Below are positions 37,267 to 49,320 of a DNA stretch of 64,000 bases, piece by piece; positions within the stretch are counted from its first letter, which is position 1, and every line of letters starts with the position of its first letter. The position numbers were made by a program, and so were the translations under genes. The DNA comes from Breviolum minutum Mf 1.05b.01 (Eukaryota; Sar; Dinophyceae; Suessiales; Symbiodiniaceae). The DNA lies in assembly GCA_000507305.1 (NCBI GenBank), contig DF239042.1:289827-353826 (forward strand), in the 5' to 3' direction. Under the pieces are notes generated by a model. The model was not told the origin of the DNA. It searched no databases and saw only the letters and a list, made by a program, of their open reading frames with translations.

Positions 37267-38231
37267 CTCTCGAAAACTAACATGGAACCCCAAAATGGGG
37301 ATTGGAAAGATGTTTTAAAAAAAGTGATTTTGTTCAGATTCCGGGGGAGTAGAAAACAAAATCATGTCCAAAACTTTTTTTGAAAATTACTTTGAATCGC
37401 TTCTGAAATGGACAAAAAATGTTTTTTGTTGCATCTCCTAGTCTTTTTCGACCGTCCTGTTACTCTGCGGTGTATCGCCCACCTCTCCACCACTAGATTC
37501 AGCGCCAAAACAGAACCTGTGGGGCTGACGGCGATGAGCCAGGCTTTTTGTTGGGTTTGTCGCGGTCCCAAAAACGTACCCTCCCCGATTTTCATTGTTA
37601 GATAAGGGGATCTTTCTTGTATTCACTTAGAACCGCCCAGTACTACTGTAAAACCCCGGTGTTTTCTGACTAAAACAAATCATTTCTGCAAATTTTGATT
37701 TGCATTTATTTGCCCACTGTAAACCAGGGTTTAGGCATGCCCCCAACCTGCTCATATTTTTCCATTCTTCCAGGTGATCTGAAAAACTCATCAGGTCTTC
37801 ATTTCGTCAGAGTTTCCAGACTTATCATTCACGGCCGCTCGGTGTAGTCGACCTGGCAGCTTACAATCATCAGCTTCAAGCTTCGAGGGCAAAAATTCAG
37901 TTTCTATATAACAGTTGCAGGCTGCAGGTTAGATTATTTTTACAAAAAACACTTCATAGTTCCTCACATTCAAAAACCAACCAAAAAAATATCACAAAGA
38001 ATCAGAGTTAAAAGCTAAAAGCCTTTTTTTCTTCAGAACAAGTTGGTTTCGTGGCATTTTTCCTAAGTCGTTTCGTGCCAGAAGACATATTGCATCCATC
38101 ATCGCTTCCAGACCAATCAAGTTGGAAGTTCCCCATGGGCGCCTTGGGTCTTCAACGCTCGCAGGGAGCTTTTCATATCACCATCCACAGCGACCAGTTT
38201 GGTCATTTTGACCACCTCGAAACTGAGCAAG

Positions 38232-40755
38232 ATTACACCCCCGAAAACGAACATGGATACCCAAAACGAAATGGTGATTGACGAACATTCCTGGTTTATC
38301 TGGATGTGGGCAGTTGTGATTGGTGGTGTGGAGATTACTCTACTGTGCATCTTCATGGATGTCAGAAACAAGGTCTGAAAGATCTTATTTTCGTATCCCG
38401 TCTCCGCCAAAGTGTGCAGGGGAGGGCTACTATGGCTAAGACCATACAGTGCGCCGATGGTTTGGAAAAGGTTTTTTTTTTCAAACATGGGCATTTAAAT
38501 ATGGGGTGTAACAATAGATGCAAAAGGATCTTGAAGAAGATGATAACAAGCTGCATCTGAATTAGTTGAAGAAAAATCTAGTATATGCATACAGAGATCT
38601 TAAATCTTCCGACATCTTCTGACATTTTTTGGGCATCAACGGTTCAATGCCATTTCAGTGAGTTTTGTTGATAGGGTTCAAACCAGTGGATCATGAAGGT
38701 CTAATAAAAATGGCCCCTTCTTAAGATAGTGATGCTTCTTTTCCGACTGTGAACCGAGGTTTTGGCAACCCCCCAACAAATACAGGGTTTGCCATAATCA
38801 CCTGAAACAACCCGAAAAAAATTAGGAGAAACCCTACATCACCAAGGGACAATACCTGTCAATTTTTAGGGTTGATTTTCCCATGTAACTTTCGGATCTT
38901 ATGGTGGACCCCGAAATACTGTTGATGGACAAATCCTGCACCACCAAGGATGATGATTATCCCATCATTTATAGGTTTTTAACCATCCCAAATAGTGCAG
39001 GATTTCGTCCATCAACAGTATCATAGACACCATTTGTCATATGCCACCAACCTGTATTTCCCTCTTACAAATGGTTGGCTCCTTTCGGGGTTTCACCCAA
39101 CCAACCGGCCGAAAATCCACCTCTCGATCCTTGCTTGGATCCTGGGTGAAGTGGCTTTGGTGTCAATGGAAGCTGGGGATCCGGGAATCGGGTTAAACGC
39201 CCATTAAGGAAAAACAAGAAAATCAACAAACGGAAAGGGATAGATAACGAAGAATCCAATAAGATTGCTAGACATAAAATATATACCAATCACTTCGTCG
39301 CAATCTGATCACTCTTGAAAAATCTGATCATTCATAACATCTTGACTGAACTGTGCTGAACTAAAACAAAAAGCCTGAATCGATTCGATGCTTGGTGCTG
39401 TTGATGGCAGAAATCCTGCACCAGTTGATGAGTAGTTTGTCACATTATTTACAAGGCTTTATACTTCATCTCGTTCGTCTCTATTCGGTTCCATTCTTCA
39501 ACACGCATTGTCAACTTGACAAATCAAAAAAAAACACAGCCACCAAAACTTGGATGATCCTTGAGGATGAGCAAAAAAAGGATTACAAAATCATACAAAA
39601 TCCTTACTAGTGGAACTTCCCACAAGAATCCCCTGAAGGTCCTTGGTGAGTTGTCGTCGGTGTCCACGACCCTGCACAGCACCTCGACCCTGGCAATTGT
39701 AGCAACGACCATGAAAAATTCGGTAACACGGTGTGAACCCCTGAAACTCATTGGAAAAATCCAAAAAAATGCAGGTCTTGGATCGTTTTTTTAATCCTAC
39801 TAGTAGTAGACTTGGTACCTGATCCTTAACATTTAAGACTCCAGAAAAAATTCAATAGCATATGTTGTTACTTTCAGAATTAAAATCAACCAATCCACCT
39901 TTGATGGTTGCCTTCCCCAAAATACATCATGTTGTTAAATGGACCATCCCATTCTGCTGAAAAGAGCGGAAATTTTTTGACATCCAAAACCCGGGATTCA
40001 AAACCACCCTCAAATCCCGGACATGTTTTTTTGTTCCTTCTGGCCATCGAAAGCTGGGTCTTGTGAATGATTTCCGATTGATCTATTTTTTTCAGGCAGC
40101 TTTCAAAAGCTAAAAGCTCAAAAATGAAGCCTGACATTGAATGACCTTGATGCAAATCACATTTTTCACATTCACTGTTTGATTGTTTGATTGCAGCCTG
40201 AGAAAAGCTGACCAAGAGGGGAAACTTGCACTGCAACACTGATTTACATCGCAGATGACGCTGCAGAGCTCTTTCAAAAGTACAGTGTGTGTGCAAGCAA
40301 ACATCCATTTCAGCCAAATGAGAATTTCTGCCCTTCCAGGCATTCGCAAAAAAAAAAATAATGCCAACAAGTTGGTGGTGATCCAAAAACCATCAGTTTG
40401 AAATGCTATAATGCCCAGCCCAATTGACCATGTGCAAAAAGTGCAGAGAAATCCTCGAGTTTGATCCGGCAAATCCTACCCTCGTAGGATCGATTCATCT
40501 GGTAACTTCCCAAAATCCGGTGCCTCGAAAATGGAAACTTCCAAAGTCGAGTGACCGAACTCGTTTCAGTGCCAAACATTTGATGAACTTCTGACAGTTC
40601 GTTCTGTGCCTTTTTTTTGAGGATAAGAAACGTCAAACCTCAAAGTTACACACACACACAAATAAAAACAAGCAAAACGGCTGTGGGAGTTGTTGTTGGT
40701 ATGAGGCCGGCGGCATTTGAAATCTTGCCGTGGGCCGTGGCTGCTGTCATGGGAG
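38232..40755 (+). CDS. Probable multi-pass membrane protein gene (partial, plus strand)
   Basis: Three exons were seen: 38232-38372, 39639-39722 and 40673-40755. The first (47 codons, phase 0) contains a transmembrane segment, WFIWMWAVVIGGVEITLLCI, followed by FMDVRNK and donor GTCTGA. The second (28 codons) reads VLGELSSVSTTLHSTSTLAI onward to donor GTAACA. The third reads KTAVGVVVGMRPAAFEILPW then AVAAVMGG, hydrophobic, with donor GTATTTG. Phases of exons 1 and 2 agree; exon 3 needs another exon before it. This is the only convincing plus-strand gene in the window. The antisense frames also look partly protein-like, so the strand assignment is probable, not certain. No family was recognised. 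Confidence 0.4.
38784..38914. repeat. Dispersed repeat, family D, copy 2
   Basis: GGGTTTGCCATAATCACCTG, TGAAACAACCC, GGTTGATTTTCCCATGTAAC and GGTGGACCCCG occur in the same order as at 8195-8280, with about 45 extra bases in the middle. It directly adjoins a family A element. Confidence 0.65.
38917..39021. mobile_element. Family A inverted-repeat element
   Basis: ATACTGTTGATGGACAAATC followed by CTGCACC at the left and GTGCAGGATTTCGTCCATC followed by AACAGTAT at the right are near-perfect inverted repeats, about 105 bases end to end. It is a good reference copy of the family. Confidence 0.85.
39395..39460. mobile_element. Family A element, left half only
   Basis: GTGCTGTTGATGGCAGAAAT, then CCTGCACCAGTTGATGAG and TTTACAAGGCTTTATAC match the left half and interior of the family. 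The expected right end is missing. Confidence 0.6.
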
Positions 40756-42062
40756 GTATTTGACAGCTGGGGCCGCAAAATGAAAAGATGAAGCGGACTG
40801 GAATCGGAGTCGCCAAGATGTTGGCATCTGTCCATTTCATACATAGGTGAAAACATTGATTAAGTGTCACATGTCACAACAAAAATAACGTTGATTGAAT
40901 CAACTTGCTTAACCTACATGTATACATACATATACATAGATACTCCTTTACCATCCTTTCCACCGTCCCAGTCCGATTCAAGTTGAATTCAAGAAACACC
41001 AAACACCATATCATCTCAGGACAAACGAACGCCTTGCCTGATTTTTAAAAAAAACGCAAGGCTGTGAAAAACCAGTTGGGGACTGAAGAATCTCCCCAAT
41101 CATCAATCTCCCCAGACTTGAAGGCTTTCTATGAATCTCAACTGATTGGAAGGAATTTCTGAACCATCAAAATTTTGTGTGACAGTTGCATGAACAGAAA
41201 TCTGGTGGTTTTGGGGGAGAAAAACAGTTCAGGTTGCTAGTGAGTTTATCTCACCATTTACAACAGTTTCTGAACCATCAACACGTATGACGGCATGATA
41301 TGGATGCACAAAGCACCTTCGTAGCTCTTCCTGCACAGCGGAAATGCCAACCTCTTTCCTCAGACACAATAAACACAATGTGCAATCAATATTTTGAAAC
41401 GCTTTTTACCCGACTTCCCTCATCCTTTCTTGAACACTCAAATCTTCGGAAGATGCTCTTTCAAAAATGAAGTGCTCAGCATTTAGCCAATGGTATCAAA
41501 TTTTATTTTTTGCAAATCAATGTCAGTGGGTTTACTATTCTGGGCATACCCTCCCAGGAGGGGCAATCCTTTCCAAACCAGGCTTTTCAAAAGCACTCCA
41601 TTGAGCCACAAAATTTGCATCCCTTTTGAGCCACGAGAAAAAAAAAACAACACACACACACTGGGAGTGTCACATCCCATCAAATTCTGATTGGTCAAAA
41701 ACGGGGGGTTCCTTGCAGTGATGTATATATCATCTATTAAAATATTATAATTAATCCACCCATCAAACCAACTGTTGGATTTCTTTTTGTAGCTCCAAAA
41801 TTTCACATAAATAACCCCAAAAGGTTAAAAAATAAAAAAGGAAAACGTCACGTCCACCGAGACACACAACAGTGTTCTGTTGCAGAGACACTGCACATGC
41901 TACACCGGCAGCCTGACCTGTAACGGTACACGCCTCAGTTTCAGGGCGGTTCAGCGGTTCATTCAGAACTTTCAGGTCTGATGGGTTTGTGCTTGTTTTT
42001 TATGGAAAACTATGGGCATCCAAGTTGTTGGATGGTTCATTTGGAGTTCGTAACTGTTTTGA
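40756..42062. other. Region without a supported gene
   Basis: Contains a half-element of family A (about 41150-41290, where TTCTGAACCATCAA appears twice in the same orientation) and homopolymer runs. No exon is called. A weak plus-strand continuation of the membrane protein gene could lie here. Confidence 0.35.
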
Positions 42063-42195
42063 CACTGTTGATGGTTCAGAAATCCGGCAAACTCACCAGC
42101 TGAGGGAGGTTGGTAGTTGATCCCCATAATTTTAACGATGGTTTTTTTGACATCCAAACGGTGGTTGGGAATGGGATTTCTGAACCATCAGCTGT
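42063..42195. mobile_element. Family A inverted-repeat element
   Basis: ACTGTTGATGGTTCAGAAATC at the left and GATTTCTGAACCATCAGCTGT at the right are inverted repeats of about 20 bases. It is the last element of this kind in the window and marks the edge of the left-type sequence. Confidence 0.85.
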
Positions 42196-42279
42196 ATACG
42201 GTGGGGTGAAGTACAGTAAGGGATTTTGCCTCCAATCACAAAAAGTTTAGCTATGATTATGAAATACACACTAGCCACA

Positions 42280-42460
42280 GCCCAGGGAGGGGTAAATGCA
42301 TGCCACTACCCCAAAAATGCATGTCAGGATTTGCATGTCATTTCTTGGCTTAGACAGGGCCCCACACATGTGAGCATGTCATTGTGCATGTTGGAAGCTG
42401 GTTCATCTTGTTACTGCATGTCCTGGTGTATGTTGGGAATGGAGCTGAAATGTACTTGAA
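42280..42460. repeat. Degenerate GCATGTC repeats
   Basis: GCATGTCA, GCATGTC, GCATGTTGG and GTATGTTGGGA recur at irregular spacing. The motif is similar to the ATGCATGTC units at 54760-55140. Confidence 0.45.
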
Positions 42461-42699
42461 TAGAAATTGAATTGGGCACCACTAAGTCCAGCTGGTCCGC
42501 AAACTTTTTTCCAATCAGAAGCCAGCACTGTACTGAGTAGTGCATCGTGTTTTCGTAGTCACTCAAGATCCTCACACCAATTCAATTGAAAAAAGGCAGT
42601 GGAGTCCACTAGCAATAGCGGTGTTGTCTGCATTGAGGCAGGACTTTACGTATATGACCTGAACGAAAGTGATTTCTTTAAAATTTAGTTAAATTTAGT

Positions 42700-42790
42700 T
42701 GTTATAGTTTTAGGTTCAAACTCCATGCATGCCTTCAGGCCCTCCAGGCCAAGGCAAGGCTCAATGGCTTCTGACAACAAGTGGCACCGG
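42700..42790 (-). CDS. Possible short exon
   Basis: The minus-strand frame CHLLSEAIEPCLGLEGLKAC followed by MEFEP is protein-like and lies downstream of the exon chain. Splice sites are unclear. It might be a further 3' exon of the large gene. Confidence 0.25.
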
Positions 42791-43106
42791 CACCAGCTGC
42801 TGAGCTTTTCATTTTCATCATAACTCAAAACTGATTATGACCAACAAGACCTGACAAGGAATCAGAACAAACAAACAAACATAAAACATCAAATACAAAC
42901 ATACACACATAAAAACAAAGAGCTGACAGGTTAAGTTTACTGAAATGTAACACCGTAACAGTATCAGTACCAGTATCAGAAACACTGTCCATCTGGTACC
43001 CGCTACCCGGTGTGGAATCCTTGAGTGATTTAGATTTCAAGGGCACAATCGGCAAAATGCAAAACATGTGCCACCCATGCCATAGCTATGTAGCCACGGC
43101 TATCCG

Positions 43107-43201
43107 AGCAATGCATTTGCCGCTTGGTACAGCACTACTTGGCAGCGAAATGGCCCCTCAGACCCAGAATCTTCAGAAGCATCAATTGGATCCATTCCAT
43201 C
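43107..43201 (-). CDS. Probable 3' exon of the large right-hand gene
   Basis: After an acceptor ATCAACAAGAAG the frame reads DGMDPIDASEDSGSEGPFRC then QVVLYQAANALL. It enters in phase 0, which fits a GTAAAA donor at the end of the preceding exon (43673). The donor is unclear (possibly GATAGC). Confidence 0.4.
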
Positions 43202-43672
43202 CTTCTTGTTGATCACATCGCCTAGGATCGGACTGAACCACTGTACAGTACTCATTACTCAGTACCCGGTAACAATACTCACAGGTACCAGGTACCAGGT
43301 ATCCAGGAATCTGATATCTGGATATGCCATGCCATATCTGATCTAGAATCTAGAATCTAGAATCTAAATTTCATACATCCGATATCTGAAAGAACAACAA
43401 GATTGATGGTGGTGATACTGATACTCATACTCAATCTGGTGCATGCAGTGTAGTGACATTGCAGCATCAGCATATCAATATGTCACAGGTAGGTAGGGAG
43501 GTAGGTAGGTCCAGTCGATTCTCGATTTAGACTCCCTCAAAACACCATTACTGATTTACACACTTTCTTACTACTGCACACGAAATGGCCTCTGATATGG
43601 TAAGTCAGTAGTGAGTCGTGAACGGGAACAAAAAGCCTCCAGTTAAGGTGAGTGACCCAGGTGTGGTTTTAC

Positions 43673-43888
43673 AAGGTTCCTGGCTGTCTCAACATCTTTT
43701 GCTGGCAAGCGCAACGCTAAGGTGAAGACTTGCTCGATCAAAGCAATGCGAGCATTGCGGGCCACCACTTTTGCATCTTTGAGGCATTTCTCAAGGCTGG
43801 TGATTTCATCATCGAAACCTGATTCAACTGGACTCCTCAAGTCAGCCTCCTTGACCAATGCCAAGAATTGATCCGCTGTAGTCACATC
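43673..43888 (-). CDS. Large right-hand gene: helical exon (72 codons)
   Basis: The acceptor is CTTCAAAAACAG. The frame starts DVTTADQFLALVKEADLRSP and continues as predicted helix (SLEKCLKDAKVVARNARIAL). A donor GTAAAA follows ARNL. If that donor is not used, the frame runs on to a TAA at 43643, which would make this the terminal exon. No domain was recognised. Confidence 0.55.
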
Positions 43889-44259
43889 CTGTTTTTGAAG
43901 ACATGATGTCTGAGTGTATGTCACTCAGTCTGAACTTAGACTTAGACTCTAAGTCTTTATTATTATGTCTTATTATGTCACTATGTCAATGTCTGAGTCT
44001 TTGTTTTTGAGTCATGTCCGTAGCGCCGTAGCTGTTACTAATTACTATTACTAAGATTGCATTCTGAGAAAAGAATCATAGAATTGTACATGGTACATTG
44101 AACTCGAAGTCATTTTTGCAGTTGCATTTCAATATAACATTCAAGTGCATTGTCATTAATCATAAAAAGAACAAGACTAGACTCGACAAGAATCATAATC
44201 TCATCAAAAAAATCAAATGACCCGGACTCCAGACCCATGTTTGTGCACAGGCAATGGTC

Positions 44260-44994
44260 CTTGGAGAGCATATCAACCTGCGACTTCAGTGCGTTGCCCT
44301 TGATCTCCATTTTCAAGATGGTCTCTGCGGCTTTCTCCAGGACTGCCTCTTTGGTGTCTGATTGACCGAAGCCATCCTTCCAAGTAGCTATAGGCAGCAA
44401 GACCTTTTCCATCTTTTTGTGAGCTGTGTCAAGCCACTCTCGTTGGGAAAGCATGTGCCGGCTCAGGGTGTCAAGAACAGAGTCAAGTCCCATCAACTCA
44501 AAAGGGCTGTCTGAAGCGATACCATATAGCTCTGCAATGAAGTACTTCATTGTGAAGGGTCCTGATGGGCCACCTACTGATCCCGACAAATCTTGGGAAT
44601 CCCCCCCATGTGAAGGACACATCACCATGGCCGTGGCCGTCGCAGCATCGTCATCGCTGCCATCGCCACTTTGCTGAACCAAGTTGTATTGCACTTTGTG
44701 GGCACTAAGTTTCTTCATCGCCACCACATAACTGATGCGGTTTTGGAGAACATTGGAGATACGTGATTTTTGCTTGTCTTTGCGAACACGTTCTGCAACA
44801 TCTGGTCCTAGTGCCTCCAAAGTTGTAATGCTCAAATGGAAAGATAGGCCCGTTTTCAGGACAGAAAGATGGAGGGAGATGCACTGGCGTTGGTGGCAAT
44901 CTTTGTCAGGGAAAGCAATGGAACCCAAAGCTTCTAACAGTCCGGACTTTTTCATGATCTCCGCAAAGGGCATTTTGGATAGATTTTTCTTCAC
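44260..44994 (-). CDS. Large right-hand gene: helical exon (about 245 codons)
   Basis: The acceptor is GCTGCAATGCAG. The frame starts VKKNLSKMPFAEIMKKSGLL and is open without a stop to 44110. The proposed donor is AAG|GACCAT, which gives a whole number of codons and joins in phase 0 to the next exon. Content includes helical, Leu-rich stretches and a short low-complexity DDDAATATA segment. No catalytic motif was recognised. The donor choice is inference. Confidence 0.6.
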
Positions 44995-45764
44995 CTGCAT
45001 TGCAGCGGTTGATTCATATGATAATGCTCACGATGGTTTGAGTCAAACGGTTTGAATCCAGTCAAGAGATGATGGGGGGTGTACACCATGCAGGCAACAT
45101 AAGGAATTTGAATTTGCAAGCATAGTGACAAAGCGTCAGTGTCAGTGTCATAGGCAGTCACAGTTACAATGTAAGATTGACTTGACTAGTGACTAAGACT
45201 TAAGACATGGTTCCGTTTTTTTGGTAGTTGCTGCTCTGCAAGTTTCTACTTTCCATTGCTTTGTTGAACTAGAAGCTTGACATGCAACATAATGCAACTT
45301 AACTAGTAACAGTAACAACTGTTTCCGTCACTAGTCATTACGTCACTAGTTGGTAACATTTAATGACCTGTTGATGCTGCTGCCAGCTCATTGCATTCAT
45401 TGCAATGTTCAATGATGATGGTGGTTGGTACTGCTCAAATACTACCAATGTATTTACCATTTACTATTTACTATTTACATTGCAATGACAATATACAATA
45501 TTATACATATATACAGTTACAGTACTCAGTACTATAAACTATAAACAAGCTTGTCCATCTGTTTGCTGACTTTCAAAAAACCAACTACTAAGTGACTAAG
45601 TACAAGTTACAAGTACTCCTCATCGAATCCGATACCGATATCCGATACCGATACCCAATCTGGAGAGTACGAATATGAATATGAATATGACTGACATATG
45701 ACACAACAGAACTCAGTGACTGTGACTCAGTACTTTACCCGTCAGTTAGTCACTCTCCACTTGC

Positions 45765-46769
45765 CTCCAACACCAATGCCCGCAAAGACAATGCCACAAG
45801 ACTTGCCGCTGCTTCCATAATGTCCTGTCTTTCTTCAGGTAGCTGAACCCCTTGGACTCTGGCCAACACTGCCTGGACTGCTGCAAGATCAGCAACTCCC
45901 GTAGTGGCTGAATAGGTCTTTGCCATTTCACAAAGGTCAGTCAAAGCGGTTGCCTTGCTGTTGTCTGTCATCCATTTCTGCAGGGAAGCTGCCATATCTG
46001 AAGCACCTGCTACAGTCTTCAAATTCTTCAAACCATTGAAAAGAGCCATCACCCATCGCGAAGTAACTTTGTCAATCTGGACTTTTCCTTGAAGAAGCAA
46101 GTTTGTTTGATGCCCTAGAAGTTTCGCGATCAGAATGCAAAGTTCTTTTGAATCAGGACGCCTCATTCCTTCAATCACCTGAGAAACCACTGAGTTGAGT
46201 TCCTCAAGCCTTTCTGTTGTCAACTCCAGCTCACCACCCAAAAGCCTTTTGGCCGTGTCAACAGCCCGGTTCCTCTCGGGTTTTAGCTTCACAGCAGTCA
46301 CAGCAGTTCTCATCGTTTCATCACAAAGCTGAGTCCATTCAGGGCTCTTGGAAATGATCTCGGAAAAAGACCTCTCCAGCCCTGATTGCTTCTTCGGCTC
46401 TGCGTTGGACGCAGAGAAACCCACAAGCCATACAACATCCTCTGCTGGGTTCAATTCGCTCATCTCAAGGTGCTCCAGCTGTTGCCGGTCAGTCTCAGTT
46501 GTGATGAAAAGACAAGCTAAGAATCTCATGAGTCTTGTCACTCTTTTGAGTGTATCACGAACCTCTTGGAAAGACTCACTGGAACACACACCTTCACTGT
46601 CTTTTTCAACAAAATGATCCAGGGTAGTCTCAGCTGTCCTGATGCCTCCTAAGAGAGCAACAGCAATTTCCTTCAGATGAAACTCGAACTTCTCGAATTG
46701 AGCAAACATGAGCCGGAAGCTCGCATTGTTGAGGATGGCAATGAGGTTGGATGCCGATGCCTTCAGGAG
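45765..46769 (-). CDS. Large right-hand gene: helical exon (335 codons)
   Basis: The acceptor is CTGTATTGTCAG and the GC donor is GAG|GCAAGT, giving exactly 335 codons in phase 0. The sequence is strongly alpha-helical with many Leu, Glu and Lys residues (for example FAQFEKFEFHLKEIAVALLG and VDTAKRLLGGELELTTERLE), suggesting a helical-repeat or coiled-coil scaffold. No known family was recognised. Confidence 0.65.
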
Positions 46770-47080
46770 CTGACAATACAGTTGCGTCCTAAATTTTACA
46801 ATATTAAAATTATAATATATATAAGCCAGATTCCAGATTATATCGCTCCGCTATTTATTAAAATCAAATCAAATGTTCATTTTACAATTTAGGCCCAATT
46901 ACAGTATACTTCTGAATTCTATCGGTCTAGAATCTAGGAATCTAGGATCTAGCTGCTAGCCGCTAGCTAGCTGCTTCTAGCCGCTAGCCGTTTGTTGAAA
47001 GTTTGAAGCTTGCAGTCATGTACAGTATTACTAACTAAGTACTAACATTTTGTTTGTTTGGTCAGTCAGTCCTCCAAAGC

Positions 47081-47581
47081 CTTCTCACAATCACGCATAG
47101 CCACCTCAACATCCCATGCTTGATCCTTCTGATTGCCTCCATCCACTTTGACAAGCTCCTGCACCTTGCTCTCAAGTGTAGTGAAACATGAAGCAAGGAG
47201 CCCTGACACTGCAGGATCCTCAGGATTGAAAGCTGTTTGCCCCAAATGAGGAAGAACAACATCTACCAAGGACTCTGTGAGTTTCTTGACCTGGTCCTGA
47301 CCAGCCATGTCATCTTCACCCGAAATCTCAGTTTTCTCGAGCTGGCCAAGCACAGTAATGCCCTGAACCAAGACAAGTTTTACCCGCAAAGTGGTTGGAA
47401 ACTCTTCAAAGAAGTTCTTCAAACATGCAACGGACACCTTCAGCTCATCAAAGACTGCAAGAGATGCCGCAGACATCTCGTTGATCTTCTGTGCTTTACA
47501 CTGACGAATGCGTCGCTCGAGAATTTGTAACTCTTCTGTGTAGGGATGGCTAACCTCCATTGCCTCTGCAATCTTCGTTGC
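47081..47581 (-). CDS. Large right-hand gene: helical exon (167 codons)
   Basis: The acceptor CACTGAACTGAG is followed by ATKIAEAMEVSHPYTEELQI, and the frame continues as amphipathic helices (ERRIRQCKAQKINEMSAASL). The GC donor AAG|GCTTTG gives 167 whole codons in phase 0. It resembles the flanking helical exons in composition. Function unknown. Confidence 0.6.
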
Positions 47582-47616
47582 CTCAGTTCAGTGGTGCCTA
47601 AATCACAGTGGCTCTA

Positions 47617-47682
47617 ACTCTATCTCTATCTATCTATCTATCTATCTACAGTATCAGTATCTATCTATCTATCTATCTATCT
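47617..47682. repeat. (TATC)n microsatellite
   Basis: CTATCTATCTAT runs in two blocks separated by ACAGTATCAGT, in an intron of the large gene. Confidence 0.9.
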
Positions 47683-48126
47683 GAAATAGTAGCTTGGCTT
47701 AATATATTGTACCAGGTACACACACGCACACTGACACACACACACACACCTGCAACTGTCACTGTAACTCATTATCTGAATTTTTATTGAAACAAGTAAG
47801 GCTAGGATCAGGATGTGTTACTACAACTACCCTATTACTACTGACTATTCACTACGCTAAACTTCTCTACTGAGTTACTACAAGTGACAAGTGTTTGATT
47901 AGTTAAAGTTAAAACTACAATAGTATGGTCTATATTGTAAATAATCACTATATAACTTTTATAGTAGTAAGCAAGTACCATTCTAGAGGATTTTTGTTTA
48001 AAATTTAGTATATAGTATTTAAATTTTATAGTCAGTCGATATAGATAATTCTGTTCGACTGTTCGATAGAATTTTGTTCTGGGTGGCAAAAGGGGAAACT
48101 GAAAACTATAAATTCAGCCCAGACAC

Positions 48127-49320
48127 ATTGTGGATTGCATGTCCCTTGTTATGATCAGTTGATTCCCTCAAGAAGTTAGCAACACTCAAGCCAGCCAAGC
48201 TCTTGGCACTTGTGTTTTTGCCACCTGATGTTCGACCTCCTTCTCCACAGTGTAGAGTTGCTACCTTCCTCATCTCCACATCCATCGCTGCAAGCTCTTG
48301 CTTAAAAGCAGATGATTTTTTGCTCGTCTTGGATTCAGAAACTACGGTGGCAGAATCATCGTTCGCTGCAGGGACCTCAGGTGTAGGTCCAGGAAGAGGA
48401 ATCGGAATGGTGTCAGCTCCAAGAATTGCAGCCATGCTCATCCCTGATCCACCACCAGCAGCTGCTGCAGCTGCACCACCACCAGCTCCATCAGAACGGG
48501 GGGCTTCCAAAGCTGCTGCAGCAGGGGGTGCTGCTTGGGAAGTCCCGCCCTTTCTTCTTTTCCTTTTTGGTTGTTGAGCATCATCTTCAAAGCCTTCCAG
48601 GAGTGCATTTGCTCGAACCACTGGTCCTACAGGCTCTTCTAGAGTTTGCGCTGCTTCTGCATCCCCCTCAAGCAGAATTTGGCGATTTGCTTCAACCCTT
48701 GTTGCCAAATCTTTCAATGATGCCAATGATGGCAAGTTGTTGACTGATGGCTTACTCTTTGAGTACTTGCTGTTCAAATGTTCTGCCATTGACTTGCCAT
48801 GCCACTTTGCAAGTTGCGTGCTCGGTGTGACCCACATCTTGTCACTAACAATGGTGGTGGTCTGGTGGAACTTGATTTTCTTGATTGAATCTCTGAAATC
48901 AGAGTCCAGCCCTTCAAGAGAGATCACATAGTAACTTTGTGCCTGTCCATGCTCAAATGCCACTGAGTACGCAGTTAGACCGAGATCTTTGCCTGATTTG
49001 CCTGTGTGGCTGATCAGTTCTCCTTCTGACAGCAGGCCTCCCTTCACCGAGATTGTATGTCCAAATTCTGAGTGTTCAAATGCCTGTGCCCCAGGGATGA
49101 ACGTCGGCAACACTGAGTCTTCTGCTTGCTCATCCTCCAAGAATTTGCAAGCCTTGTTCACATCATCTGCCATTGACTTCCTGTCTTCTGGGGGGTTGTT
49201 GGACTTAGCTGCAAACTCCTCGAAGGTAAGCTGGGGTTCCAGCCTTTTGTGGGCTGCCATACAAATCACATCCCCCGGGCTGATCGGCAGCCCGGATGAA
49301 TTCGTCAGGAACTGAACTTC
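48127..49320 (-). CDS. Large right-hand gene: exon of 398 codons with low-complexity C-terminal part
   Basis: The acceptor GCTGACAG is followed by EVQFLTNSSGLPISPGDVIC; the donor AAT|GTGTCT gives 398 whole codons, phase 0. The first half is globular-looking (FEHSEFGHTISVKGGLLSEG; YSVAFEHGQAQSYYVISLEG). The second half has a basic cluster PKRKRRKGG, possibly a nuclear localisation signal, then an Ala/Gly-rich tract. No catalytic motif was recognised. Confidence 0.65.

Noticed and set aside
39886..40386. Minus-strand reading frame of 166 codons
   Set aside because: It is long, but has no clear splice pattern, lies within the plus-strand membrane protein gene and contains apparent intron-like sequence.
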